64,000 bases of DNA from Streptomyces sp. QL37 (GCF_002941025.1 NZ_PTJS01000001.1:62001-126000), one strand, 5' to 3'. Positions 36,294 through 45,501 are shown, counted from the stretch's first letter. Numbers and translations are program-made. Notes: a model not told the origin generated them from the sequence alone.

Positions 36294-37490
36294 ATGAAGA
36301 TCACCGGATACCGGACCCTCCGGACGGTGCACCACTGGGGCCGCCCGGTCGGAGACGCGAACGGCGTCGTCGCGAGCGGCAGCACCGAAGTCCCACTCCT
36401 GCTGGTCGAGACCGACGCAGGTCTCACGGGTGTGGGCCTCGGGGCCCACACCGAGGCGCACCGGATATTCCCCGCCGTCGAGGGCCAGGATCCGCGTGCC
36501 GTCACGGCGATCTACGACCGCATGCTGGCCCACACGTTCAAGAGCGGTCACGGCGGCACCGTCTTCGGCACCATAGGCGCCTTCGACATGGCGCTCTGGG
36601 ATCTCAAGGCGAAGATGGCCGACGAGCCGCTGTGGCGCACACTCGGTGCGGCCGACCGCTTCGTACCCGGTTACGCCTCCGGTCTCGACATCGCTCTCGG
36701 CGACGACGAACTGGTGGCCCTGTACACCGGCTGGGCCGAACGCGGCTTCACCGGTGCCAAGATCAAGGGCGGTCTCGACACGGACCGCGACATCCGTCGG
36801 CTGCACGCGGTGGCGGACGTGCTGCGGACCAACACCCCCTCCCCCGCCCTGATGCTCGACGTCAACGAGACCTGGGGCAGGCATCAGGCCGTCCGGCTCC
36901 TCGCCCGCATCGAGAACCGGATCGAGATCGCCTGGATCGAGGAACCGGTGCGCCGTTGGGACGTGGCAGGCAACCGGGCGGTGGCCCGGGCGGCGCGCAG
37001 CGCCGTCGCGACCGGCGAGAACCTGACCGGTCTCGAACAGTTCCGTCCGCTCCTGGCCGCGGACGCCGTCCAGGTGGTGCAGACCGGCAGCGTCTGGGGC
37101 ATCACGCACTTCCTGCGGGTCGCGACCCTCGCCCACGGGCACGACCTGCCGGTGAGCCCGGTCGGCTACGAGGGGAACCCGGTCGCACACGCCGCGGCGG
37201 CGGCCCCCAACCATCTCGTGACCGAGGTGCAGGACACCTCCACACCGGTGGGCCTGACCGTCGACCAGGTCGTCGCGGACGGCGGCATCGTCCTCGGCGA
37301 CGCCCCGGGCCTCGGAATCTCGGTCGACGAAGCCGCGCTCGCGCGGCTCGAGGCGACGGCCGGATGGGCCCAGCCCGCCGGGCCACACGTACGGCCCGCC
37401 GTCGCCGGGCTGCGTCTGGTCGCCGAATCCGGCCCGGGCGCCGGACACCTTCCGAGCGAAGGACGCACAGAGAGGGAGACCACCCCGTGA
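36294..37490 (+). CDS. Enolase-superfamily sugar-acid dehydratase, copy 1
   Basis: ATG 36294 (398 residues) follows AGAGGGGGAG. It has the mandelate racemase/muconate lactonising layout: N-terminal capping domain, then barrel. The KxK pair is in AKIKGG (about residue 160). Metal ligands are Asp in MLDVNETWG, Glu in WIEEPVRRWD and Glu in TGENLTGLEQF. The His-Asp dyad of the family is not recognisable: the places read VQTGSVWGIT and SPVGYEGNPVAH. A dehydratase acting on a sugar acid such as L-fuconate, L-rhamnonate or a pentonate fits the operon, which also has an aldose dehydrogenase and a lactonase. Copy 2 at 49843 is very similar throughout. The gene overlaps the next one by 4 bp (GTGA). Confidence 0.85.
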   Translation: MKITGYRTLRTVHHWGRPVGDANGVVASGSTEVPLLLVETDAGLTGVGLGAHTEAHRIFPAVEGQDPRAVTAIYDRMLAHTFKSGHGGTVFGTIGAFDMALWDLKAKMADEPLWRTLGAADRFVPGYASGLDIALGDDELVALYTGWAERGFTGAKIKGGLDTDRDIRRLHAVADVLRTNTPSPALMLDVNETWGRHQAVRLLARIENRIEIAWIEEPVRRWDVAGNRAVARAARSAVATGENLTGLEQFRPLLAADAVQVVQTGSVWGITHFLRVATLAHGHDLPVSPVGYEGNPVAHAAAAAPNHLVTEVQDTSTPVGLTVDQVVADGGIVLGDAPGLGISVDEAALARLEATAGWAQPAGPHVRPAVAGLRLVAESGPGAGHLPSEGRTERETTP

Positions 37491-38506
37491 CGCGACCACG
37501 CGCCGTCCTCGCGATGAACCCGCCGCGGCTGGCCCGGTCCCTCTTCGACGAGGCCGCACTGGCCCGCCTGCGCCGTGTCACCGACATCGACACCGATGTC
37601 GTCCTCACCGAGCTGGAGTCGGAGCGGTCCCGGGACACACTGGCGGGAGCGGACATCCTCGTCGCCGGCTGGGACGCACCCGTCGTCGCCGCCCGCCTGC
37701 CCTGCGCCTCCCGGCTGCGGGCCGTGGTCTACGCGGGCGGGGTCGCCGCGACCTGCCTGGCGGACCCGGAGGTGTTCGCCGCCCGTGGGGTGGTCGCCGC
37801 CAACGCCCGCGTCGCCAACTCCGGGCCGGTGGCCGAGTACGCACTCGCCATGATCCTCCTCGCCGGAAAACGGGTGCTTCCCGCGGGGCACGCGTACCGC
37901 AGGAAGCGCAGCCTCCCGGACAATCTCGCCGTCCCCACGAGGTTCGGCAACTACCGGCAGACCGTGGGCATCGTCGGCGCCTCCACCGTGGGCCGCGCGG
38001 TCCTCGCCCTGTTGCGCCCCTTCGACCTCGACGTGCTGCTGTACGACCCCACGCTCACGGCGGAAGAAGCCGTCGGCCTCGGTGCTCGGCCGGTCGAGCT
38101 CGACGAACTCATGAGGAGCAGTCAGGTGATCTCGCTGCACCAGCCCCTGACCCCCGGAACACGGGGCCAGATAGACGCGGGGCGGCTCGCCCTGATGCGG
38201 GACGGAGCGACGCTGGTGAACACCGCGCGCGGCGCAGTCGTCGACCAGGAGGCCCTGGTCGCGGAGTTGCGCACCGGCCGGATCGACGCCGTACTCGACG
38301 TCACCGATCCGGAGCCGCCCGCCGCCGACAGCGACCTGTGGACGCTCGGCAACGTGGTACTGACCCCGCACATGGCCGGTTCCATGGGTGGTGAGCTGCA
38401 CCGCGTCGGCGACGCCGTCGCCGGCGAGGTGGAGCGGTTCGCCGCGGGCCTCCCGTTCGCCCACCCGGAGGACCTGGCGTCGTCCGGGCGTAACGGGGTC
38501 CGGTGA
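37487..38506 (+). CDS. D-isomer-specific 2-hydroxyacid dehydrogenase family protein
   Basis: GTG 37487 (339 residues) overlaps the dehydratase stop. The NAD-binding motif is VGIVGASTVGRAV (about 158-170, a GxSxxG variant). The catalytic set is Arg in LVNTARGAVVD, Glu in DVTDPEPP and His in LTPHMAGS, as in phosphoglycerate or formate dehydrogenase relatives. It interconverts a 2-keto acid and a 2-hydroxy acid with NAD(P)H. In this operon it may reduce a keto acid produced from the sugar (for example pyruvate, hydroxypyruvate or a 2-keto-3-deoxy acid), but the exact step is unknown. Confidence 0.88.
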   Translation: MTRPRAVLAMNPPRLARSLFDEAALARLRRVTDIDTDVVLTELESERSRDTLAGADILVAGWDAPVVAARLPCASRLRAVVYAGGVAATCLADPEVFAARGVVAANARVANSGPVAEYALAMILLAGKRVLPAGHAYRRKRSLPDNLAVPTRFGNYRQTVGIVGASTVGRAVLALLRPFDLDVLLYDPTLTAEEAVGLGARPVELDELMRSSQVISLHQPLTPGTRGQIDAGRLALMRDGATLVNTARGAVVDQEALVAELRTGRIDAVLDVTDPEPPAADSDLWTLGNVVLTPHMAGSMGGELHRVGDAVAGEVERFAAGLPFAHPEDLASSGRNGVR

Positions 38507-39513
38507 ACGCGATGCGTACCCGTAGCTCCGCACGCCTCCCCGAGCTGACCGAACTCGGCCTCGGTGCGGCCCAGTTGGGGAATCTGGCCCGGATGACGAG
38601 CGACGAGGACGCCCGTGGCGCCGTCGACGCGGCCTGGGAGAGCGGCGTCCGTTACTTCGACACGGCGCCGCACTACGGCCTCGGGCTGTCCGAACGCCGC
38701 CTCGGTTCCGCGCTCGCGGGCCGGTGCCGCGACGAGTTCGTCGTCTCCACCAAGGTGGGACGGCTGCTGGAACCGAGTCCGGAGACGGCACACCTCCAGG
38801 ACGACGGGGGGTTCGCGGTGCCGGCGGCGTTCCGCCGGAGCTGGGACTTCAGCCGCGACGGAATCCTGCGCTCGCTGGAGAGCAGCCTTGACCGGCTCGG
38901 TCTGGACCGCGTCGACGTCGTCTACCTGCACGATCCCGACCACCACTGGGTGGAGGCCTCCACCACCGGCGTCGACGCCCTCGTGGAACTCCGTGAACAG
39001 GGTGTGGTGAAGGCGGTGGGCGCCGGTATGAACCAGGCAGCGATGCTGACCGAGTTCGTCCGCAGGTGCGACATCGACGTCGTCATGGTGGCCGGCCGTC
39101 ACACCCTGCTCGACCACTCCGCCCAGGACGAGCTCCTGCCTCTCGCCCAGGAGCGTGGAGTGGGCGTCGTCGCCGCCGCGGTCTACAACTCGGGGCTGCT
39201 GGCGGCCCCGCGGCCACCGGCCGGGGCCACCTACGACTACCAGCCCGCCTCCCACGAACTGACGGTCCGGGCCGCGGCGATCGCGGACGTCTGCGAACGT
39301 CACGGCACCAGCCTCCCCGAGGCCGCCATCGCCTATCCCCTGCTGCACCCCGGGGTCACGTCGGTGGTGCTCGGCGCGCGGGACGCCGGCCAGTCCCGGA
39401 CCAACGCCGACCGGCTGGCGGCCGTGGTGCCCGCCGCCCTCTGGGCCGAACTGGTGGCGCTCGGGCTGCTCCCCCACGCGACCGTGACACCGACCGGAGG
39501 GGAGCGGCGATGA
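38503..39513 (+). CDS. Aldo/keto reductase, probable L-fucose/L-galactose-type aldose 1-dehydrogenase
   Basis: GTG 38503 gives 336 residues with a 4-bp overlap upstream. The AKR tetrad is visible: Asp53 and Tyr58 in YFDTAPHYG, Lys84 in VSTKVG, and His in VVYLHDPDHHW (about 143). GLGLSERRLGSAL and the overall length fit the D-threo-aldose 1-dehydrogenase/L-fucose dehydrogenase/plant L-galactose dehydrogenase group. It would oxidise the free sugar at C1 to a lactone with NAD(P)+. The lactonase that would open that lactone is encoded by the next gene. Other L-sugars (L-rhamnose, L-arabinose) are possible. Confidence 0.86.
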   Translation: MNAMRTRSSARLPELTELGLGAAQLGNLARMTSDEDARGAVDAAWESGVRYFDTAPHYGLGLSERRLGSALAGRCRDEFVVSTKVGRLLEPSPETAHLQDDGGFAVPAAFRRSWDFSRDGILRSLESSLDRLGLDRVDVVYLHDPDHHWVEASTTGVDALVELREQGVVKAVGAGMNQAAMLTEFVRRCDIDVVMVAGRHTLLDHSAQDELLPLAQERGVGVVAAAVYNSGLLAAPRPPAGATYDYQPASHELTVRAAAIADVCERHGTSLPEAAIAYPLLHPGVTSVVLGARDAGQSRTNADRLAAVVPAALWAELVALGLLPHATVTPTGGERR

Positions 39514-40394
39514 ACGTCGTCGACGCGCACCAGCACGTCTGGGATCCCGCGCGCGCCCGCTACGACTGGCTCGGGCCGGAGATGGCGCCGATCGACGGCG
39601 CCATGGGTTTCGAGGACGTCCGACCGGCGCTGGAGGCGGCCGGGGTCACGGCGACCGTGCTCGTCCAAGCCGCCGACAACGACGCGGACACCGATCACAT
39701 GCTGGCGACCGCGGACGCGCACCGGGAGGTCGTCGCCGTCGTCGCCTGGGTTCCGCTCGACGACCCCGGGCGGGCCCGCGTCCGGCTCGCCGAGCTGGCC
39801 CACGACCCGCATGTGGTGGGCGTACGCACCCTGCTCCACGAGATCCCCGACCCGGAGTGGGTACTGCGGCCGGAGGTCACCCGCGGGCTGGAGCTGGTCG
39901 CTGAGGCCGGGCTCACCTTCGACCTGGTGACGTCGTCGCCGCGGGCCCTGGCCCTGGTACCCGAGCTGACGGCTCGCCACCCGGAGTTGCGGCTGGTGAT
40001 CGACCACCTCGGGAAGCCCCCGGTCGGCGGCGGCTCCGAGGAGCACACGGCGTGGCGGAAGCTGATCGCCGTCGCCGCGCACCACCCTCTCGTGCACGCC
40101 AAGCTCTCCGGGCTGTACTCCGCCTCAGGGCCTCTCGACGCGTGGACGACCGCTCAGGTGCGTCCGTTCGTCGAGGACGCCCTGGAGCTGTTCGGTCCGG
40201 ACCGCCTGATGTACGGCGGTGACTGGCCGGTGTCGGTGCTCGCCGGAGGCTACGGGCGGGCCTGGGAGTCGTACGGGGAACTGCTCGCCCCGCTGGGCCC
40301 CGACGAGCGGGCGGCCGTGCTGGGCGGGACGGCGGCCCGCTTCTACCGCATCGACGCCACCCTGCTGGACGCCGCACGCCACGCGGCCGTGTGA
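39510..40394 (+). CDS. Amidohydrolase-family sugar lactonase (L-fuconolactonase-like)
   Basis: ATG 39510 gives 294 residues, overlapping the AKR stop (ATGA). Metal site motifs are His7 and His9 in DAHQHVWD, His in LVIDHLGKPP (about 170) and Asp in YGGDWPVS (about 238). These mark the amidohydrolase_2 lactonases that open L-fucono- or L-rhamnono-lactones. RARYDWLGPEMAPID near the N-terminus is typical. It follows the aldose dehydrogenase and feeds the dehydratase at 36294, so the three genes form consecutive steps of a non-phosphorylative sugar pathway. Confidence 0.88.
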   Translation: MNVVDAHQHVWDPARARYDWLGPEMAPIDGAMGFEDVRPALEAAGVTATVLVQAADNDADTDHMLATADAHREVVAVVAWVPLDDPGRARVRLAELAHDPHVVGVRTLLHEIPDPEWVLRPEVTRGLELVAEAGLTFDLVTSSPRALALVPELTARHPELRLVIDHLGKPPVGGGSEEHTAWRKLIAVAAHHPLVHAKLSGLYSASGPLDAWTTAQVRPFVEDALELFGPDRLMYGGDWPVSVLAGGYGRAWESYGELLAPLGPDERAAVLGGTAARFYRIDATLLDAARHAAV

Positions 40395-40414
40395 ACCATC
40401 CCGGAAGGAACGCC

Positions 40415-41860
40415 ATGGAACACCGCACGACCAGGCCGGACACGGCCGCGCTGGCCGGCTGGCTGCACAGCTGGGTGACGGACGAAGGGGCGGTCAACGG
40501 CTTCCACAACCACAGCGTGTGGGGGACGAATCCGTTCACCTTCCTCGACTTCACCAGCGGACACACCACCTTCGCCGGTCCGGCCGTGGGCGCCTTCGCC
40601 CAGGCACTGGCCGAGCAGCCGGACGAACGGGGCATCGCGCTGCTGCGACGGCTGCTGCGCTACCAGTCCACCGAGCTGCAGGCCGACGGGCAGTACCAGC
40701 ACATCGGCTTCCAGGTGGGCGAGTCGGCCACGACCGGGCTCATCCACAACGCCGTCGGCAGCCTCGGCATGCTTCTCGCGCTCAAGCACGCTCGTCATCT
40801 GCTGCCGGCCGGCGAGGTGAGCGACGCGCTTGCGGCTGTCCGGCGCAATCTGGACGCCTGCGAGATCTACGGCGGCGGCCGGGCCGGGGAGGACGGCACC
40901 TGCAATCAGGAGTACGCGCGGGTCTGGGTCAAGCAGCTCTACACCGAACTGACCGACGACAAGACCTACGCGGACCAGATACCCGAGGATCTCGCCACCC
41001 TGGTCCGCCTCTTCCACCACCGGGGAGTGCCCGACGCGGACAGCGCCGGCACCTTCCGCACGGCCCGGGACCGCGCGGAGGGCGGCATCCTGGAGCCCGC
41101 CGAGTACTACGGCCTGATGATCGTCCCTCTGGTGCTCGGCTATCGCGCCCAGGGCGACCCCGGTCTTCTGGCGGAGGCGAGGCGCCTGTGCCGGCACGTG
41201 GCCCGCTCGGCCTGGACGGACACCGCCGGAGCCACCCGCTACCACCGCTACTGGTATGTCCAGGGCGGCCGTTCCCTGAAGACGGACACGCCCATGCTGA
41301 TCGCGGGCATGGGACTGACTCTGTACGGCATCCACGAGGTGCTGGCCGAAGGGCCGGACCCCGAACTGGAGGCCTTCACGGAGGCATGTCTGGCGACGTA
41401 CGCCCATTACCAGACGCCGGCCGGCTACTTCGCGTCCGCGAGCGGCTGGCACAACGAGGCCGACATCGCGCCCAGCACCGCCTGGCACGCCCACGACCTC
41501 ATGTTCCTGATGGCCAGACTCGGTCCGGGGGAAGGCTTCTGGGACAGCGTGCTCGCGCCCAGGGAGCGCCAGTCGGTGCTGGTCAGCGACCGGGCCTTCT
41601 GGGCCGAGTCCGGTGTCCACTGGTGCGTACGCTCCCCGCTCACCGCCGGAGACCTGCACATCTACGGCCGTAAGGACAAGGACACGTTCACGCGGGAGTT
41701 CTTCTCCTGGACGGACCGCGAACCGCTGCCCGAGGACCTTCACTACCCGGGCGTACCCGAATTCTTCGTCGCCAACGACGGCATCTACCGCGTCGACGGC
41801 GACGAGGCGCCCACCGATGTCACAGCCGTCGGCCCCCTGCCCTACTGGGGCCGTCTGTGA
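40415..41860 (+). CDS. Unrecognised cytoplasmic protein of alpha/alpha-toroid type
   Basis: I prefer ATG 40415 (481 residues) because GGAAGGAA lies just before it; GTG 40391, which overlaps the lactonase stop, would add 8 residues. The protein is rich in helices with aromatic and His/Asp loops (VNGFHNHSVWGTNPFTFLDF, FQVGESATTGLIHNAVG, EDGTCNQEYARVWVKQLY, SASGWHNEADIAPSTAWHAHDLMFLMARLG), as in six-hairpin glycosidases or lyases. It has no signal peptide. I cannot assign a family. Position between the lactonase and the transporter suggests that it processes the imported substrate before oxidation. Confidence 0.78.
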   Translation: MEHRTTRPDTAALAGWLHSWVTDEGAVNGFHNHSVWGTNPFTFLDFTSGHTTFAGPAVGAFAQALAEQPDERGIALLRRLLRYQSTELQADGQYQHIGFQVGESATTGLIHNAVGSLGMLLALKHARHLLPAGEVSDALAAVRRNLDACEIYGGGRAGEDGTCNQEYARVWVKQLYTELTDDKTYADQIPEDLATLVRLFHHRGVPDADSAGTFRTARDRAEGGILEPAEYYGLMIVPLVLGYRAQGDPGLLAEARRLCRHVARSAWTDTAGATRYHRYWYVQGGRSLKTDTPMLIAGMGLTLYGIHEVLAEGPDPELEAFTEACLATYAHYQTPAGYFASASGWHNEADIAPSTAWHAHDLMFLMARLGPGEGFWDSVLAPRERQSVLVSDRAFWAESGVHWCVRSPLTAGDLHIYGRKDKDTFTREFFSWTDREPLPEDLHYPGVPEFFVANDGIYRVDGDEAPTDVTAVGPLPYWGRL

Positions 41861-41941
41861 CGCCGGGCCGCCAGTCCCGCACCTCACTGTCCAGTGGATG
41901 TTGATCCCCAGCTTTCCCCACGCAGGAAAAGAGAGACGACA

Positions 41942-43210
41942 ATGATGTCTGCCCACAGAGGGAGCAAGGCCCGCCTCGCCGCCCTTGCCGCCGTGGTCCC
42001 GCTGACGCTCCTCGCGGCCTGTTCGCAGGGCACCGGTTCGTCCGGCGGCGAGGACGGCGAGATCAGGATGATGGTCAACCTGACCGACAACCTGGACCAG
42101 GCCTACTGGGAGAAGCTGGTCAAGCCGTTCGAGGACAAGACGGGTCTGAAGGTGAAGATCGAGGGGCCGACCGGCAAGTCCGTCGCCGAGTCCTTCCCCC
42201 AGCAGCTGGCCGCCGGCACCGCGCCCGACGTCATCCAGTCGATCTTCCCCGACGACGACACGGCCCCCGAGCTGCTCGACCTCAGCGGCGAGGCCTGGGC
42301 GAAGGACACGTCGATGTTCGACGAGTACGCGATCGGCGACGCCCACTACGCCGTCGGCGTCGGCACCCAGACGCAGTCACTCGTCTATTACAACAAGACC
42401 GCGTTCGAGAAGGCCGGTATCAAGACGCCGCCCACGACATGGGACGCGCTGGCGGACGACATGGCCGAGCTGAAGAAGGCGGGCTACACGCCGATGCAGA
42501 CCGCCGGGGACTACATGACCGGTCTCCAGCTCCAGCAGATCTTCCACCCCACGCTGAACCAGGCGCACCCCAAGTGGCAGAGCGACGTCAAGGGCGAGAA
42601 GCTGACCGTCGGCAAGGCCTATGAGCCCGCCTTCGAGAAGTACGCGGACTGGATCGACTCCGGCTACATAGCCAAGACCGACGTGGGCCTCAACCCCTCG
42701 CAGGCGGACGGCAACTTCGTCGCGGGCAAGGTGGGCCTGTACACCAACGGCAGCTGGTTCGCCGCCACTCTGGACAAGGCGGGCAAGCTCCCCTTCGAGG
42801 TGGGTGTGTTCTCCCCGCCGGTCGACGACGGCGAGAGTTACCCGGGCCCTCAGGGCGCCACCATGGCCAACCCGTACATGGTGAACAAGGGAGCGGCCGA
42901 CGCGGACGGCGCCAAGCAGCTGGTGGAGTACCTGGTCACCGATCCCGCGGCCGTGGAGACCCAGCTCGGCTCCGACGGGGTGTTCCGGCAGGGTTCGAAG
43001 GTCGAGCAGACCGGTGTGGGCTCCCAGATCCAGGGCGTCCTGGACGACGCACCCGAGCTGGTCGCCGTGGGTGAGGGCCAGGGCAACGTCCGACTGCCCG
43101 TGACGGGCTTCAACCCGAAGTTCACCGAGGTCGCGCAGAGCCTCTACACCGGAGCGAGCCCGGCCGACGCGGCCAAGGCCATCGACCAGTGGGTCGACGA
43201 GAACCGCTGA
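41942..43210 (+). CDS. ABC transporter sugar-binding lipoprotein (family 1, MalE-like)
   Basis: 422 residues from ATG 41942 (a second ATG follows directly). The signal peptide has basic residues, a hydrophobic stretch and the lipobox LAAC with Cys27, so it is membrane-anchored. The body has typical features of sugar-binding proteins: TAPDVIQSIF, LVYYNKTAFEKAGIKTPPTTWDAL, VGLYTNGSWFA, NPYMVNKGAADADGAKQLVEYL. It is followed by two permeases. No ATPase is encoded nearby; in these bacteria such importers use a shared MsiK-type ATPase (established for related systems, inferred here). Confidence 0.93.
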   Translation: MMSAHRGSKARLAALAAVVPLTLLAACSQGTGSSGGEDGEIRMMVNLTDNLDQAYWEKLVKPFEDKTGLKVKIEGPTGKSVAESFPQQLAAGTAPDVIQSIFPDDDTAPELLDLSGEAWAKDTSMFDEYAIGDAHYAVGVGTQTQSLVYYNKTAFEKAGIKTPPTTWDALADDMAELKKAGYTPMQTAGDYMTGLQLQQIFHPTLNQAHPKWQSDVKGEKLTVGKAYEPAFEKYADWIDSGYIAKTDVGLNPSQADGNFVAGKVGLYTNGSWFAATLDKAGKLPFEVGVFSPPVDDGESYPGPQGATMANPYMVNKGAADADGAKQLVEYLVTDPAAVETQLGSDGVFRQGSKVEQTGVGSQIQGVLDDAPELVAVGEGQGNVRLPVTGFNPKFTEVAQSLYTGASPADAAKAIDQWVDENR

Positions 43211-43212
43211 TC

Positions 43213-44124
43213 ATGGCACTGAAATCCACTGGGAAGCCGCGGGGACGGCGCAACGCGGCAGCCGCCGTCAGCATGGTCGTCCCCGCCGTTCTCCTCTACA
43301 CCGCTCTGCTGGTCGTACCGGTGATCTACGCGATCTACTACAGCTTCACCGAGTACAACGGATTCCCCAGCCGCGTACCCGAGTTCATCGGTCTGGAGAA
43401 CTACCGGACGATCTTCGGCTCCGACGACATGACCGGCACCATGGTGATCACCGCCGTGGTGGCCGTGGTGGGCGCGATCGCCGTCAACCTGGCCGCGCTG
43501 GGTCTGGCGCTGCTGCTGCAACGCACGAACCGCTTCAACACCTTCGGCCGTGTGGTCATGTTCTACCCGCACGTGCTGAGCGCGCTGGTCGTCGGCTTCC
43601 TGTGGCAGGCCATCCTCGGGCCGCAGGGCGTGGTCAACACGCTGCTCGAGAAGGTCGGGACCGATGCCCTGCCCTTCCTCAGCGACCCCGACTGGGCGCT
43701 GTGGTCGATGATCGTCGTCATCGTCTGGTCCCTGTTCGGCGTCCAGCTGATCCTCTACCTGGCCGGCCTCCAGACCGTGTCCGCGGACCTGCTGGAGGCG
43801 GCCAGACTGGACGGAGCCAGCCGGTGGCAGACCTTCCGGGCCGTCACCTGGCCTTCGCTGGCATCCACGACGACGGTGGCCGTGATCACTTCGGGCATCT
43901 CGCTGCTGAAGACGTACGACGTCGTCGTGTCGCTGACCGGAGGCGGTCCCGCCGGGTCCACCAAGACCCTCGCCTACTCGATCCTCGCAGTCTCGTTCCC
44001 CCAGCGGGACATCGGCCTCGCATCGGCCCAGGCCGTGCTGCTGATACTCGCGGCTGCGGTCCTGTCCCTCACGGTCCTCTTCCTGCGCAGGCGCGCCGAG
44101 GACGACGCGGAGTCCATCGGATGA
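43213..44124 (+). CDS. ABC sugar transporter permease, MalF type
   Basis: 303 residues from ATG 43213, 2 bp after the binding-protein stop. Six membrane spans are visible, starting with VPAVLLYTALLVVPVIYAIYYSF. The cytoplasmic EAA loop reads EAARLDGASRWQTFRAVTWPSL (about 195-216). It forms the channel with the next gene's product; the two genes overlap by 4 bp. Substrate is unknown, probably the sugar or oligosaccharide that feeds the upstream oxidative genes. Confidence 0.93.
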   Translation: MALKSTGKPRGRRNAAAAVSMVVPAVLLYTALLVVPVIYAIYYSFTEYNGFPSRVPEFIGLENYRTIFGSDDMTGTMVITAVVAVVGAIAVNLAALGLALLLQRTNRFNTFGRVVMFYPHVLSALVVGFLWQAILGPQGVVNTLLEKVGTDALPFLSDPDWALWSMIVVIVWSLFGVQLILYLAGLQTVSADLLEAARLDGASRWQTFRAVTWPSLASTTTVAVITSGISLLKTYDVVVSLTGGGPAGSTKTLAYSILAVSFPQRDIGLASAQAVLLILAAAVLSLTVLFLRRRAEDDAESIG

Positions 44125-44963
44125 AGAAAACACTCACCTCGGCCGCCCTCGTCCGGGTGGCGTTCATAGGCCTGGTGTCCCTCGGCATGCTCGTGCCGAT
44201 GTACATCCTGGTGGTCAACGCGTTCAAGAGCCAGCAGGACATCCTCGCCAACCCGTTCACGCTGGACTTCGGCTCGGCCACCTTCCAGCACCTCGCGGAC
44301 GCCTGGAACAACCCGGACTTCAGCATCCTGAAGGGCTACGGCACGACCATCGCGCTGGTGCTCTGCGTCAACGTCCTGGCGATGGGGGTCTGCGCCCCGG
44401 CGGCGTACGTTCTGGCCCGCACGCCGAGGACGGTCTCCAGGATCCTGCTGTTCTTCTTCATCGCGGGCATGTTCATCCCGACCCAGGTGATCCTGGTGCC
44501 GGTCATCTTCGTGCTGAGGGCGATCGGCCTGATGGGCACCATGCCAGGGCTCATCCTGTTCATGACCGCCACCACCGTGCCCTTCACGCTGTTCGTGTTC
44601 TTCGGCTACATCAAGGTGCTGCCGAGGTCGCTGGACGAGGCGGCGGCCATCGACGGGGCCGGCAGGTACTACACCCTGTGGCGCATCATCCTTCCGCTGA
44701 TGCGGCCGATCCTCGCCACGGTGTTCATCCTGAACTCGCTCAGCGTCTGGAACGACTTCGCCAGCCCGCAGATGATCCTCGGTCCTGGCAGCGGCGTCTA
44801 CACGGTGACCACCGGGGTGTACGCGGCCGTCGGCCAGTACTCCACGGACTACACCAAGGTGTTCCCGACCCTGCTGCTCGCGGTGATCCCGATCCTGGTG
44901 ATCTTCGTCGTGATGCAGCGTCATGTCATGAGCGGCCTCGCGGCGGGAGCCGTCAAGGGCTGA
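44121..44963 (+). CDS. ABC sugar transporter permease, MalG type
   Basis: 280 residues from ATG 44121. Six spans with VAFIGLVSLGMLVPMYILVVNAF first, and the EAA loop DEAAAIDGAGRYYTLWRIILPLM (about 173-195). Ends with SGLAAGAVKG, a common C-terminus of MalG-type permeases in actinomycetes. Co-transcribed with the binding protein and MalF-type permease. Confidence 0.93.
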   Translation: MKKTLTSAALVRVAFIGLVSLGMLVPMYILVVNAFKSQQDILANPFTLDFGSATFQHLADAWNNPDFSILKGYGTTIALVLCVNVLAMGVCAPAAYVLARTPRTVSRILLFFFIAGMFIPTQVILVPVIFVLRAIGLMGTMPGLILFMTATTVPFTLFVFFGYIKVLPRSLDEAAAIDGAGRYYTLWRIILPLMRPILATVFILNSLSVWNDFASPQMILGPGSGVYTVTTGVYAAVGQYSTDYTKVFPTLLLAVIPILVIFVVMQRHVMSGLAAGAVKG

Positions 44964-44989
44964 CCGCCACGACGCCTCAGCTCAGGAGT

Positions 44990-45026
44990 CTCCGACCGGC
45001 CCGGCCACTACGCCCGGCCGGCGGAG
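44990..45026 (+). terminator. Possible terminator or attenuator after the transporter genes
   Basis: 11-bp G/C-rich stem with one bulged A (44990-45001 with 45016-45026) and a 14-nt loop, 27 bp past the permease stop and 54 bp before the mutarotase gene. It may reduce read-through. Confidence 0.45.
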
Positions 45027-45080
45027 TCCGTTCCCCCGCCTCTCACCAGTCGTTTCCGCCCCCACGGAGGAGCCCTCGCC

Positions 45081-45422
45081 ATGTCCGCACCCCGAGCCCC
45101 CCGCCGCATCGCGTCCGTGATCCATCTGCGCCCTGAACAGGAGGTCCGCTACCGGGAGTTGCACCGGGCGGTGCCCCAGCAGGTGCTGGACACGCTCTCC
45201 CGCGCCCACATCACCTCCTACTCCATCTTCCTGCGCGATCACACACTGTTCGCCTACTACGAGTACACCGGCGAGGACTACGAGGCCGACATGGCCTCCA
45301 TCGCCGAGGATCCGGCCACCCAGGAGTGGTGGACCCTGACCGACCCCTGCCAGCAGCCGCTGGACTCCGCGGAGCCCGGGGAGCGTTGGGTGGACGCCGA
45401 GGAGGTGTTCCACCTGGACTGA
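45081..45422 (+). CDS. L-rhamnose/L-fucose mutarotase-family protein (DUF718)
   Basis: 113 residues from ATG 45081, preceded by GGAGGA. The short ferredoxin-like fold of the L-rhamnose mutarotase family is evident: IASVIHLRPEQEVRYRELH with its histidine, YSIFLRDHTLFAYYEYTG, and EWWTLTDPCQQPL. It speeds up anomer exchange of a 6-deoxyhexose, so that the aldose dehydrogenase gets the right form. This small gene is the clearest hint that the sugar of this operon is L-rhamnose, L-fucose or similar. Confidence 0.88.
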   Translation: MSAPRAPRRIASVIHLRPEQEVRYRELHRAVPQQVLDTLSRAHITSYSIFLRDHTLFAYYEYTGEDYEADMASIAEDPATQEWWTLTDPCQQPLDSAEPGERWVDAEEVFHLD

Positions 45423-45486
45423 TCCGCCGGGTCCGTTTCCCTTCCGTCCGGATGCTTGTGCCCGGCCCCACGGGGCCCTAGATTGC

Positions 45487-45501
45487 ACATGTCATACATG
45501 T
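45487..45501. promoter_or_regulatory. Operator-like inverted repeat ACATGTCATACATGT
   Basis: Two ACATGT half-sites around CAT, 93 bp before the beta-helix gene start at 45594. Its GTCATAC core resembles the centre of the 31-bp element at 36007 (GTATGATAC), so the GntR/FCD protein at 48832 may bind it. Confidence 0.5.

Noticed and set aside
41885..41896. CACTGTCCAGTG as an operator before the MalE-type gene
   Set aside because: Only a 5-bp inverted repeat with a single occurrence, within a short gap in an operon; no support beyond symmetry.
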